A stretch of 64,000 bases of DNA, taken from Dendrolimus kikuchii. Lineage: Eukaryota > Arthropoda > Insecta > Lepidoptera > Lasiocampidae. A program made the translations under genes and the position numbers. Of this stretch, positions 21,657 through 34,300 are shown piece by piece. The DNA lies in assembly GCA_019925095.2 (NCBI GenBank), contig CM034415.1, forward strand, positions 8,403,001 through 8,467,000, read 5' to 3'. A model generated the notes under the pieces. It was not told the DNA's origin. It did not search any database and saw only the letters and a list, made by a program, of their open reading frames with translations. Numbering within the stretch: position 1 is the stretch's first letter; each line of letters starts with the position of its first letter.

Positions 21657-21840
21657 GTATCTACATATAATATATCGGTGTAGACAGCATAAGAACTTAT
21701 CAGATTATCAGATGCTTACTGCGTTAAGTATTTCTAATGCACAAAATTACGGTGGCATCTCATTTCCCTATTGGTATAGTACCAAGTTACACGCTCTTCG
21801 TATTAAACTACAGGTATGGCATTTTGATTTTAATAATATA
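21610..21840 (+). repeat. Dispersed repeat 'E'
   Basis: Contains tagtgacacgtatc, tcatttccctattggtatag and accaagttacacgctcttc; a collinear copy lies at 60.57-60.78 kb. It may be an LTR or flank of the BEL/Pao remnant. Confidence 0.55.
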
Positions 21841-22309
21841 TATGTAAGCAAGTAATTTATATGTAATACTATTGCGTAATTGGGAACGCGACTTGGAGTT
21901 AAAAAATTTAATTATAGATTTTTGTTATTTTGTAGATATCTAGTAGTATACAGACTGAATTTTTCAAGTGGGCCTTCAGGGTCAAATCTTAAACTATAGT
22001 TTAGGATTAGGATTAGCGAAAAACGCTCAAAGGAGTGTTAAAACTGATTTTGATGAAAACTAAAGTGCATAGCTGGGCACCGTTAATTAAATAGTTAATT
22101 CGTTAATCACTAATCCGTTACTGAAAAAGTTAACTTTAAATTATTTATAAAGTCGCAAAAATTCTATAGCTATTATTATACCAAATCGTACTGTATACAT
22201 TCCAAGGATCAATAAAATTTTGTAAAGGAATGTCCAACGACAAAACATGGGAAAAGGCAAATTTTTCATAAGTTTTTTTATATTTTTAAATATTCATAGA
22301 CGTACCTTT

Positions 22310-22690
22310 CATGGCTTGTAGCCACGCCAAAGTCCTTGAGTATTTTATTCGGGCCATAGCGCGGATACCATGGACGTGGTTGTCATCCAGATGCATTATT
22401 ATTTTATTGTGATTAAAATAAAGTAAAATTTAAAGGAATAATAGAACCATTTATTTCTCTTTTATAAATATGTAGATATTTTCTTATAAGGTGATAATTT
22501 CATGTCAATAATTTAGAGGTGATTTGGATTTTTTCTTAACTTAAAATAACCTTAGAAAAATTACAAAACCACCACGTTACATCTCATATCGTGAAAACTT
22601 ATTATATTTTTTCTGCTATATTATTGATCAATAATTACCAACGCAAACTTATTTCGTTTGCATCCCATTTTCGACCTATCGCGACAGGAC
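22310..22690. repeat. Repeat D copy
   Basis: Contains tggcttgtagccacgcc, agatgcattattattttatt and accaacgcaaacttatttcg, aligning with the 3' two-thirds of the 19.64 kb copy. The stretch 21.84-22.31 kb before it holds nothing recognised. Confidence 0.55.
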
Positions 22691-22797
22691 AGAATAGGAG
22701 CCTTAACTTAAAACACATATTTTTTGTTTTTTTATTTAATTATAAAGAAAAATAAAACAATATAATACTACTCGCTGAGTCGCTTTTAAGAGCGATT

Positions 22798-22928
22798 TTT
22801 TTTTATTGCAGGAGTTCAGCAGACAGGCAGACGGCCCACTTGATGGAAAGCGGTTACCATCGCCTATGGACATTTGCAACACCACAGGTGCTACAAATGC
22901 GCTGCTGCTCTCTTAAAGGAGATTGAGA
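22798..22928 (-). repeat. Repeat A, 3' fragment
   Basis: Only the A-tail half is present (tattgcaggagttcagcag to gctctcttaaaggaga). Confidence 0.7.
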
Positions 22929-23079
22929 TTGCGCTCACAATCGTTTCACATTCCTTCACAGAAATTGATACTCACAAGCTACACTACGATTTGGTATATT
23001 AATATCTACAGAATACATTTATATTTCAAAATCAACTGTTAATTGATTATTCAGAAATGTAATGATACCACTTTTAACG

Positions 23080-23321
23080 CGTTTCATTAGTAGCTCACAA
23101 CGCCCAAAATGCTCCGTTAGCCATTGCACAAGGCGACCGCGGTCGTTGTGGTCGTGGCGTAAACGTCGTAAATGACGTCATCATTTTCGATCACACAACG
23201 CTCACAACGACTTGTGTCAAGAGGTGGGTCGAATAACCGTTCCACTTGGGTTTGCGATTGTAACGCCGGCAAGCATGTGGAACGGGAAAAATCGCGGTCG
23301 TTGTGAGCCTCTAATGGAATG
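23080..23321. mobile_element. MITE family 1, uninterrupted 242-bp copy
   Basis: Runs from cgtttcattagtagctcac to gtgagcctctaatggaatg, with the interior gacgtcatcattttcgatc. It shows the undisturbed junction where repeat A inserted in the 6.2 kb copy. Confidence 0.75.
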
Positions 23322-23369
23322 TAGGCCAAATAATAAATGTTACCTCCCACCCATTTTAATATTATATAA

Positions 23370-23920
23370 AATTATTAGAGTTAGGCATGATTGCTGAAGA
23401 GTGTCTTGTGCCACTTTTTCTCTTTAAGCGACAATATGTTGCGAAGCGGTGACAAATTAGATTAGGCTCCCTTAGAGTAAATAATAACCATAAACAAAAT
23501 TAAAAATAAACAATTAAAATGAACAAGTTGACGGTAGGGTCAATAGAACTTTTTGCCAGGTGGTAGGGCATTTGTTATGTCGCCATAACAACCTTGAGTT
23601 GGGTCCCGGCATTAGTGACCAGGTTCCAGTGTCCCTTAAGAGACCAGCAGCGCATTTGTAGCAACTTTGGTGTTGCAAATGTCCATAGGCGATGGTAACC
23701 GCTTTTCATCAAGTGGGCCGTCAGCCTGTCTGCTGATCTCCTGCAATAAAAAAGAAAAGAACTTTAACAATACTTATTGGTACTTGACACCTTTGTCCTC
23801 CATGATCACGGCTACTGAAAAGTGGCTGTAGCGTCGGAATAATAAAAATCAAATCAATTACCGTGCTTAAAACCGTTAAAACGTAGTTTTATTATGTATA
23901 GCAGCAGCGAAAACTTCAGC
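23370..23920 (+). repeat. Dispersed repeat 'F', interrupted by repeat A (23553-23752)
   Basis: Shares collinear phrases with 30.28-30.96 kb: agagtaaataataaccataa, gatcacggctactgaa and cttaaaaccgttaaaacgta. Here it is split by a plus-oriented repeat A whose flanks read agaactttt and agaacttta, an apparent ~8-bp target duplication. The 30 kb copy has the uninterrupted site (aaaaactttaacatt). Confidence 0.65.
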
Positions 23921-24245
23921 GAAGTGTTTTTCGCTGTTTCGCAAAGTTTATGATTTGGCCCCAAAGGCCCACTTGAGAAATTCATTGTATTCCTTGTGTC
24001 GGATATAATTCCGGCACAGCAATATGCTGAGTGCGAACCTTGTTTGCTGAAAATCCGGCGTATAAATTCTCAAAATATGCTCTGTGTATAAAAATACATA
24101 AGGAATGTAATCACGTCGTCATTTCTGCAAATAAAGTATTTCCTTCTTTCTTTGTATATACAGTTCAAGTTCAAGGGGTGAAATGTACATAAGTGTTGAA
24201 CTGGAACATAAGCTAGTTCTGTGCCGAGTTTCATTAAAGTCCGTT

Positions 24246-24898
24246 CAGTAGTTTTCATATATAACTAGCGGCGCCGGCAGACATTGTCCTGCTGTGAAAA
24301 TATAAAAATCTAGGACCCGATCGCAGCACCACCTACCGGTTCCAATTGTGGATTTAAACCATCCGGGGACCCACTCAAACACACAAAAACAGAACCACCA
24401 AAATCGCTCCAGGTGATTAGGAGGATTCTAGAACCCGATCTCAGCGCCACCTATCGGTTCCAACGGGATAAAAAGTATCCTATGTCCGTCTCCTGGTTCT
24501 AAGCTACCTCCCCACCAATTTTCAGCCAAATCGGTAGAGCCATTCTTTAGTTATAAATAGTGTAACTAACACGATTTTCTTTTATATATATAGATATCAG
24601 CCCATAAATGTCTCACTGCTGGGCTAGGGCCTTCTATTATAGGGAAACGGGATTGTGTACCCGTCACGCCTGTCCAAGGCGGCTTGGCAGGTTTGACACG
24701 TCGGTTATCTCAATGTGCAGGTTGCATCACCATGGTTTTCTTCACCGTTGTTAGCATGTGGAAATTGTAACAACATGCACATTAGGTCAGAAAACTGAAG
24801 TGGTGCATGCGTTCCGGCCAGGATCGAACCCGCGCCCTTTGAGTTTGGGACGCGTGCGCTAGCCTATACGCTACCACGACAAGACCAGTAGTTTTCAT
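24246..24898 (-). mobile_element. Composite insertion: SINE plus repeat T, flanked by a 13-bp duplication
   Basis: cagtagttttcat occurs at 24246-24258 and again at 24886-24898. Between them lie a repeat T copy (24260-24597) and a tRNA-derived SINE on the minus strand (24600-24885; B-box as gatcgaacccgcgcc on the plus strand). The host is an RTE-like remnant (ctattcctcgcggacgaag near 25.0 kb). The composite probably arose by SINE insertion followed by a second insertion at its (ta)n tail. Confidence 0.7.
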
Positions 24899-25079
24899 GC
24901 GATCTTTGAACAAACAGACAGACAAAAATTGCATTTTCAATGACCGCAGATTTTTTCATCTTTTTAAATTCGTCGCAAAATCTTGAACTTAAACTATTCC
25001 TCGCGGACGAAGTCGCGGGCAGAAGCTAGTAAGTTAATAATCATGTAGTAATGTTATAAATCTTATCTTTATCTTTACT

Positions 25080-25200
25080 GCTTATTTATCTATAATATTA
25101 TAAAATAATATCATAAAATAATATTATAAAATAATATCATAAAATAATATTATAAAATAATATCATAAAATAATATTATAAAATAATATAATAAAATCTT
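25080..25200 (+). repeat. AT-only minisatellite
   Basis: About seven copies of a ~13-base unit ataatattataaa / ataatatcataaa, alternating so that the true period is near 26 bases. Confidence 0.85.
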
Positions 25201-25204
25201 ATAC

Positions 25205-25995
25205 TAATATATAAAGCTGAAAAGTTTGTTTGTTTGAACGCGCTAATCTCAGGAACTACTGGTCTGATTTGAACAATTCTTTCAGTGTTGGATAGGCCAT
25301 TTATCGAGGAGGGCTGTAGGCTATATATCATCACGCTAAGACCAATAGGAGCGGAGCACCAATGAAGAATGTTTCAAAATCGGGGGCTTGTTTTTACTTA
25401 CTTTTTTTTAAACTATTCCACGCGGACGAAGTCGCGGGCAGAAGCTACTAATATTATAAAATAATAAACATGCCGTGTCTGTACATTGAAGCTATTTAAA
25501 AAACCGACTAGCATAAACTAAATAAACGATGGAGAACACGCCAATTTTTTTAAAAATTTCTTCTGTTTGTTCGGGATTCACGCAAACACTACTTGGCCGA
25601 TTCCGATGTGGTTTCCGTTGTTCGATAGCAAATTTTTAGACTTAAAATCTACGCAGATTTTTTCTGGAAATTATTTAAGTTGGCTAGTCTGACAAATTTA
25701 TTCGAATTCTGATGCGATTTTTTTCACTGGTCGATAGAAAACTTAGTATAATAAACTGTGCGACATTTTATCCCGGGAACGGTTATTTTCCCGCAAGTGA
25801 TTTAAAGTGGTTAGCATGCATCACCCGATTTAGATACGACTTATACTAAAACAATAATTAACGTTATTTTTCAAAAATTTTCAAACCAATAAATCCGTTG
25901 TATTGCTTAAAAATACGATTTGATTTTAAACATTGGCAAAATAACTATAATCTTCGTTAACTGCCCGACGTGGATGAAGTCGCGGGCATATCCTA
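25205..25995. other. RTE-like remnants, no gene
   Basis: Contains the phrases cgcggacgaagtcgcgggcag (25.42 kb) and gatgaagtcgcgggcatatc (25.97 kb), each the end of a short retroelement remnant. 25.48-25.56 kb is an inverted piece of the block found at 27.5 and 62.0 kb (gccgtgtctgtacattgaag). Confidence 0.5.
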
Positions 25996-26004
25996 GTATA
26001 TAGA

Positions 26005-26900
26005 ACTGTAGCGGGTCTCCGACAGGGCTTTCGGTGGAAGCCTGTAGGAGGTGCTGGCGGGATATGTCGGGGGAAATAATACACCAGTCACTCTTACGGT
26101 TCACGTCGTTTATTTGAACACTACTGAGTTGTATTTACAATGAACTAACCATTGGATATATTAAAGCCGTAATCGGTATATCATTACACACTTAGTTCAG
26201 ACACTACTATATACTTTAACCCGTTGACTACTACGTACGTTCCCACTCTCTCTAGTATACTTTTTTTTTTGACAAGGGGAAATCCTATTTGCGGAGATCG
26301 CGCCGCGTGGCGGACGGCGGCGCGGTACTGTGGGACTCGCCGGCCTGATGGGCTGCCGGAATATCCACTAAAACCCCCCGGTGTTCCTCCTATCGCTGTT
26401 TTGCAGGGGCCGCGGTACACAGCGTGAGCCTTACTCCGCGACCCCGACTGGCGCTGGCCACCCCTATTACCGGGGCGGCCTCTCCTTGGCCGGGGATATG
26501 TGGTCCCCTGCATCTCCCATTCCAATTTAGGTAGTGAGGCGGGTGGAGGCCGACAAGGTCCCTCTAATATACTCCAACTAACAGTGACTAACACTTTTAA
26601 TACACTGACAACTTTGGCAGATCACCGTCTACTTATACGAACAAATACATTAAAAAACTAACATTTGAGAAAGCTTCCCACGATTTCTCTGACCTGGACC
26701 CAACCCTTCTGGGAAGATACGACCCCTGTCTATAAACTAATAAAACTGTCAAAAGGTATTATTTTTAACTACTACCAAAATTCTCGAATATCGATATCGA
26801 TATAGATCGAATATCTCGATATTACGAGGGACTGCATTGTCTTCGTGGGAAACACCTTCTAAAAACCATGTACAAACTATTTTGGCATCGTTAACACCTA
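26005..26900 (+). repeat. Repeat C, plus-strand copy, interrupted by a LINE tail
   Basis: Matches the minus-strand copy at 7.95-8.72 kb from agaactgtagcgggtctcc to ttttggcatcgttaacacc. The segment 26259-26600 is foreign. Confidence 0.7.
26259..26600 (-). mobile_element. R1-like LINE 3' untranslated tail
   Basis: GC-rich island with aatatccactaaaacccccc and ggggaaatcctatttgcgg; poly(T) at its low end (tttttttttt, 26260-26270) is the poly(A) tail of a minus-strand insertion. Similar to the tails at 49-52 kb. Confidence 0.6.
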
Positions 26901-27429
26901 GTTTGTTATATTCTGTAGGTAAGGGCTTAGCGTCGCCTAAAGACGCTTGCTAGACTAAGGGCGTTACCAGTCCACCTGCTGGCCGCTGGCCGTCGCTTCG
27001 GCGAACGTTTGGTAGACCTCTTTAAAATATAAATTAAAAAAAAATGTATGGAACTAAAACTAATTACCGAACTGCAATCTCTTCCAGGCAACCTTTGGAT
27101 GGACAAGATCTAATTGCGAACTAGATGCTAATAATAAGACACAATAATTATTATACTCTAGGATATGACTTGATTTGAAATTCCCGCGGGATTCCCGGGA
27201 CACAGAGTACCACAGCTATAGTTATAGTGAAAACTATGTCGGAATATGCTAATTTTTACGCACCTGAACAACTACAAGCCGCTCCCGGGAAAATCCCGCG
27301 AGATTCCCGTGATAAAAAATATCGCACAACACTGAAAAATCTATTGAAATTCGATTTTTTTAAATCTGGCCCTTTGAAATCATTCCCACAAAAACTGCCG
27401 CGGGAATTACATGATAAAAAATAGCGCAG
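26901..27429. other. No recognised gene
   Basis: Contains several ttcccgcggg / cccgggaaaatcccgcg motifs between 27.18 and 27.41 kb in mutated direct repetition; function unknown. Confidence 0.45.
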
Positions 27430-28160
27430 AGTTTAAGCCTAAGAATTCACTGTCGATCAGCGAAAACCGCATCGAAATCGGCTCAATAATTTTTACGTGA
27501 ATTCCGTACAAACAAACAAAAAATGAATCGTGTTCTCCGTGTTTTATATAATCCAGTTGATATTTTTTTAAATAGCTTTAATGTACAGACACAGAATATG
27601 TAAAATTTTATAATATTATACATGTTGATATCTATATAAATATAAAATTCAATTGCTGTTCGTTAGTCTCGCTAAAACTCGAGAACGGCTGGACTGATTT
27701 TGCTAATTTTGGTTTTGAATTATTTGTGGAAGTCCAGGGAAGGTTTAAAAGGTGAGTAAATATGAAAAAAATGCTTGAAATATAGTAAAAACAATAATTT
27801 CGCTTTCCCTTAGAAACTATTCCTACCTGTCAAACTTTTGATGTTCGTCCCGTCGTTTAGAAATCAATTAAATTTAAAAGTCGTTCAGAAATCAAATTAA
27901 ATATAAAAGTGAAGTTGTTTTTCATTTTTTTTGGTTTGAATGTCAAACGTTTGATGTTCGTCCCAAGATGTAAGCTTCTTGGTTCGTCCCGTCGCGTCGT
28001 TCAGAAATCAACGTTTTTTATTTATTGATTGTGAGGCGGTACGAAGTTTGCCGGGTCAGCTAGTATGGCTGTAAAAATTTATATGTGTAGAAATATAAAA
28101 AACATAATAAACCTTATACTGTTAGATACTGATTCCCGAATGCTTCTAGTACGTCAAAAG
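27430..28160 (+). repeat. Block 'G', upstream of the ligase gene, related to 61.94-62.28 kb
   Basis: Collinear phrases with 61.94-62.28 kb: gatcagcgaaaaccgcatcg, aatagctttaatgta, ttataatattatacat and cttatactgttagatactga. The copy here is split by 27631-28066, a separate insertion that ends in gtttgccgggtcagctagta. Confidence 0.65.
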
Positions 28161-28264
28161 GCTTTTTTCTTTGTGATTGTTTCAGATAATTTATATATTT
28201 TGAAGCATTAGACGCCATATTAACAATAATATAAGAATATAAAAGCATCACACAGAATACAAAG

Positions 28265-28381
28265 ATGTACAGAAATAAGTTGTACCTCTATGGAGACGAT
28301 GACTTGGAGGTGCCAGTATCAATGAACTTAGCTCACGAAATGTTCAAAAAGATATTGTCCTATAAGGACAATGTTGCCATT
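28265..28381 (+). CDS. Ligase exon 1 (start codon)
   Basis: 39 codons, [20 protein letters not shown] to KDNVAI, phase 0, donor gtaagt. An acceptor-like tgattgtttcag ends at 28189, so an upstream non-coding exon is possible; the TATAAAAG at 28238 is too close to the ATG to be a convincing core promoter. Confidence 0.8.
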
Positions 28382-31300
28382 GTAAGTATTATATTCTAAT
28401 CGAGGGATCACCAATTAGTTTCGCTCGGGGTCCGTTTTAAGAAATAAAATGACTATGGCGGTCCGCACATTTTATAGAAAAAAATATTTATTAAACAAAT
28501 GTAATTACGGAAATAGCAAAGGTATTTTTTTACATATCAATGAGAAAAATGTCATTTTTTGTTGCGGACTATCTGTCTGAAGTTTGGAGTAAATTTGGTG
28601 CAGTTAACGACATTAAATCCTGGAGATGTGCATCAGTAAGTCGAAATCGAAATTTATTCTTAATGAATTTCATCTTCATCTAAGTTTTATGAAATTACGT
28701 ACTCTGTAGTGCCAGTTGCTGTGTTCTCACGGCCCGCACAAAATGGGTCGGCAGTCCGCCATATGTGCGTTCTAATCCCTCTGCACCAAGCCAGAGAGGC
28801 CTACTCTTAAGCGTCTTTCGCCGTTCGTTTTAGAACTCTTTTTACTTTTTTATTTTATTTAAATACATTCGCCATTCTGTGTTCCCTTTATCTTTGTGTT
28901 ATATAGACCTGTACGGCTTAGAATTCGGAATTTGGAAAGCGACAAATGCACAACCACTTACCCTGTTTGCTGTGCTGCGGTATTATAACTAGTATTATAT
29001 CTAGTATTATATCTAGTATTATAACTAATATTATAACTAGTATTATAACTAGTATTATAACTATTATTATAACTAGTAATATAACTAGTATTATAACTAG
29101 TATTATAACTAGTATTATAACTAGTAATATAACTAGTATTATAGTTAGTAATATAACTAGTATTATAACTAGTATTATAACTAGTAATATAACTAGTATT
29201 ATAACTAGTATTATAACTAGTAATATAACTAGTATTATAACTAGTATTATAGCTAGTATAGGAGAGGTGAACATAAACATACAAGATCGACAAATTATTT
29301 TAATGAACAATGACGGTAGTATTCAATTTTAGGTTTCTATTTTATAGTGTAGTTTAATTTTTAAAATAATTTTGGTTGTTGCAATAAATGTATTACCCGA
29401 TAATATATATTAATGAATAACATATTGTTAATAAAGATTTAACAATGACGGTTTGACTGATTTGATTTTATTTTAATGTTTTGATCGCTCTAATACAGGG
29501 GTTGTTTAAAAGAAAAAAAGAGAAACAACTTACGGTTTCTTGTTGTATTATTATGCTCCTCATCATATTTCCATACCTGACTTTATGTGAAGATGGATTG
29601 TAAGGAGTAAACTCCAGTAATAAGAATTTTAAAATTGCAGTTGAACGCAGAAACGAAGGAACAGGTAACCTACTCAGAATTGGCGCAACGAATCGCGAAT
29701 GTCGCTATCGCGCTCACACGTATGGGCGTTGGGAAGGGAGATGTGATAAGCATATGTAGCGAAAAGTCTATGCAGTTTCTGCCAACACTACTCGGGATTA
29801 TATGCACTGGTGCCACTTTTGCTGCGGCTGACATCACCTGTGGCAGTGGTAAGGTTTTTTTTTTCAAATTGGAAGTGCTGTCTATCTAAATAAATATATT
29901 ATTCCTAAACATAACAACGTATATGAGACAAGGCTCGAGGAATATATGACACCAATCATTGTAAATGATCTCCCAGGGGGGCCAGCAATAAATGCACAAA
30001 AATAACCATAAATCGACCAAATATAATCTGTAAAGATTCTATGATGATTCCCAAAGCAATTCATCCACAAAACATCTATGGGTTCTTTTCTTTAACTTCT
30101 CCCAATTATTTGGGGTCGGCATCCGTCCACACTCCTCTATTCTGACATACATCTTCTGTCACACCACAAATCATCATCTATCATCTATCATCTTTCATGC
30201 AATCCATCCACAAAACATCTATGGATGATCTGCCATCCATTATAATATCCATAGAGTAAATTAATATAATAATATCTTATCAAATTGTTAGAGCTAGGTA
30301 TGTTGAAGAAGAGTTTCTTGCGCCGCGTCTTCTTTTCAAGCCACAACTGCTACGTTCCATTAGGGACTCACAACGACCACGTTCACGACCGCTATTTTTC
30401 CCGTTCCACTTGCTTGCGGACGTTATAATCATAAACGCTAGTGGAACGGGTTATGGAGCGTTGATGTCATTAATGTCATACGCATTACGCAAATGTCATT
30501 GGTTGATATGAAAATCGCGCCTTTTTCAATGTGTTGACAAGAGAGAATTAATGCTCTGTGGTCAACGCCCACTTCGACCCACCTTTTGACATGGGTCGTT
30601 GTGGGCGTCGTGTGATCGAAAATGATGACGTCATTAGTGACGTTTTCGCCACGACCACAACGATCGCGGTCGCCTTGTGGAACGGCTAACTGAGCATTTT
30701 GGGCGTTGTGAGTTACTAATGGAACGCCCTAAACATGTTGCGAAAGCGTGGCGACTTAGATTAGGCCCCCATAGAGTAAATAATAACCATAAACAAAATT
30801 GAAAAGGAACAAGTTGGCGGTAGGCTAAATAAAAACTTTAACATTACTCATTTACACTTGACATTTTTGTCTTTCGCGATCACGGCTACTGAAACGTCTG
30901 AATAAAAATCAAATAAAATATCGCGCTTAAAACCGTTAAAACGTATTTTATTAAGAAAACTATAGTCATAGTTTATGAAACAGCTATTTTCTTTCCAGCA
31001 ACTGTCCTCCATCGAGTGAACATAGTGAAACCTCGATTCATACTTTGCTCAGAGCTCGCGTATACACGCCATGGAAAACAGTTCGGGGACAAATGTATAC
31101 GCCTGAGTGAGATGGAATTTAAGGACGTGCCGTTAGACCAATTTCAAGCAGTACCAGTCGAGGGGTTCAAGGATAATGTGATTATATTCTTCTCATCAGG
31201 AACTACTGGTCTACCCAAAGGCATACCGACGACCCACTTGAGTTTGTTGATCGGTTTCTTGGGAGCAATCAAAGCAAACAAGTATGTTTTTAAAATTACG

Positions 31301-34300
31301 TGATTGTATGGTAAGGACAGAACTATTGAAAATGACAATTGATCGTGGTAGAGACATGCTGGATTCATTATCTTGAATACAACTTTTACAGTTTGCACAA
31401 TCGGTGTAATACCATGCTTACATCGTCCTGTCGGTGCAAGAACGGAGAAAGAATACAATTTCCTGCATTGGGGCGGTCTGTCGTAAAGGGCGACAAAACA
31501 ACCCACAACCAGGTGGTAGGGCATTGCCCATCTGGATGGCTACTACTCTTAGTCTAGAGTATGCAACCATAACCTTCAGTTGTTTTCCGGCATTAGTGGC
31601 CAGGAGTATCCCTTAAGAGAGCAGCAGCGCATGTAGTACCTTTGTTGTTGCAAATATCCATGGGTAATTTGCTATCTGCCTGTCCGCTCAAAGTTCCGAT
31701 CATCGGAATGTGATTTCTCTCTGCCCGTATCTCAGCCTCTCTATCCGATTCTGTCTCTCTTATCTCATTCTAAAGGCTAGCAATGTGTTGTTTTCACACC
31801 TGGTTTGCGTTTGGTTTGAGAGGTGAAAGTGACCTATATAGGCATAAGATGGTTTGATGCACGAGCGTAGCGAGAGCGTTAATAGTTCGAGTGCCTTTTA
31901 CTCGAAATTAACACTCTGCTTGTGAATATGAGGAAAGTAAATAAAACTGATTAGTTAAACAAAAAATTATTTCTCTAAAAAAGGCGTTAAATCCGTTTTT
32001 AAATCTGATGAAGTCTTGAGAAGAAATCTTGACGTTTCATATGTGACGTTCAATACGTCACATATGAAATGTCAAGATTTTTTTTGCCTGTAGCATTTTA
32101 CCAGCCAGTATTCTTTTGTTGATAGTAAATATTTAGCTCAGATTTATGTAAATTAAATAGTAGTAGTGAAAAATAATTTATAAGTATAAAATGATGTTAC
32201 AAAATTGTTGATATTTTTTTATTACCGATTTAACAGAGGCTGTAAAAAAGTTGAGACATGAATCGCATATATTTATTATCTATGGTTCGCAGAGTTTCTT
32301 CATTTTTTAAAACAGGGAGAATCACTACCCAGAGACGAAAAGTGTTGTTTTCATCCTTGTGATTAGGCAACTCCATGCGTACTTTCAGAATATAAGAAAT
32401 GAAATCTTGTAGAAGAGCATCTTGAAATTGGTGCCAATACCAGTTAAACATAAAAAATTGTATATTTTGCAGTTATTGTTTTTTGTTTTAGTTGGCACCG
32501 ACTTCTAGATGTTGTAGATGATATTTATTCTTTGCTTTATTGTTACTTTTAGTAAAAAATGATTATATTTCACTTTCCAGTTTCGTTAATGCTATCCAAA
32601 GTACAATGACATTTATACGAAACTATTCGGAAGGTGTATTGAATCCAACGCTAAATGAATCATTAGAATCGGTTCAAAATAAAAACGCACGGCTGAACAT
32701 ACATAAAAAAAATACGCGAAGAATTGAAGACCACTTCCTTTCTTTGAAATTGGTTAAAAAGACATCAGTTATCGCTCCTCTAAGTTACTAGTATACACAC
32801 GAAAAAAAAAGACGGATTCTAAGCCTTGTTAGCACCTTCGCTGTTTTTTTTTTGTTTTTGAGGCGAGGGTAAATGCTTAACCGATTTACGCACAAAGTGG
32901 GTCGTTGCTAGGGGAACGACATGCGTCGGTCGGGGGCGATAACACTGCAGCAATAGTATGCTCTTGGCAGCGCTCCGTCCGCGATCGACGTCACAGAATA
33001 GTGTGGAAGACTCCGAGCGTTGCTACACGAGCGAGCAACCCCAATACCCACTAAAAACCCCCTCCTCCCTGACGACCCTGCGCTTTGTATATGTTGGAAA
33101 GGCTGAGATTTAGAACATAGTTACGCCCAGCCGATCCAGCGCAATAAAGTGCCTGGTGTGTGCCCTGGGAGAACACACCCCACTTCGTTGTGCGGGGGTA
33201 GAAGGTCCTTTGCTCTCCTAGCAAGCTAAAGGCCCCGTGTCCGGTAAGTATCTGTGTCGTCCTGAAAGTCAGGGTGCCGCTGGTGCGGTTGACCCATTCC
33301 GTCAGCTGTGGCCTGATTGCATCCACCGTGTAGCCGCCATAGGCCGCAGGGTTGTCGAGCTCTTGAGACCAGACGGCGATCATGGAGGCGGTTTCCCGCT
33401 TCCTGATCGCCTCGATTTCGACCTGACAGAAGGTCAGGCCTCTAGCTAGGGCATCCTGCCGGGTGCGACGCACCTCTGCCAGGACGTTCGCCTGGAGATG
33501 CCAGGGCGGATCGCCTGCCAGGAGGGTGGCCGCCGTCCGCGACACTGTGCGATACCCCCGTATGGTCCTCACGGCCAGAACCCGCTGCGCCCGGTGCAGC
33601 AGGGTTCTGTTGTGGCGGTGAAGTGCAGTGGACCAGACGGGTGCACCGTACAGCGCCATACTCCTCAGGATGCCAGAGTAAAGTTTCCGCGTCGCACCCC
33701 CCGGGCCCCCCACGTTGGGAAGCAGCCTCGAGAGTGCGCCCGCGGATTTGACGAGTTTGGGAACTAGCTGCTCAAAGTGCGCTTTGAACAGCCATTTCCC
33801 ATCGAGAACTAGCCCCAGATATTTCATCTGGGGCCCTACTCTAATCGCCACCCCTTGGACCGAAACGGTCAAGTCCGCGGGGGGATTGCGAAATTTCCTA
33901 TGGAACATGACGGCCTCCGTTTTCGCGGGGGAGACCCTCAAGCCCAGCCTAGCTATTCGATCTACGACAATCGCCAACCCGGCGTTGGCGACGTCCACGG
34001 ATTCCGCAAATGACGCAGCGCGTGCCGTGAGTAGGGTGTCGTCCGCAAAGCAGATCAGCCCTACCCCGGGCAGGACCGGAACCCGAAGGATCCAGTCATA
34101 ACCTACGTTCCAAAGAATCGGCCCGAGGACCGACCCCTGTGGAACGCCGCACGCGACGCGTCGCCGACCTAACACGGGATTGCCGGACTCACCGCCCTCC
34201 CAAAGGATATGTCGATCCTGCAGGTACGCGCCCAACAGCCTCGTGAGGTACGAGGGGACTCCATGCGCGCGGAGCCCCTCCCTGATCGTCTCATGAGGGA

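Noticed and set aside
28918..29332. Open frames of 110-130 codons on both strands (repeats of ITSII, NTSY, VIILVI)
   Set aside because: They arise from the 12-bp tandem repeat and have no unique sequence or splice support.
32581..32791. Possible additional ligase exon after a good acceptor
   Set aside because: Exon 3 joins exon 4 (37602) in phase with correct family sequence, and this frame ([15 protein letters not shown]) has no family similarity; kept only as an unrecognised frame.
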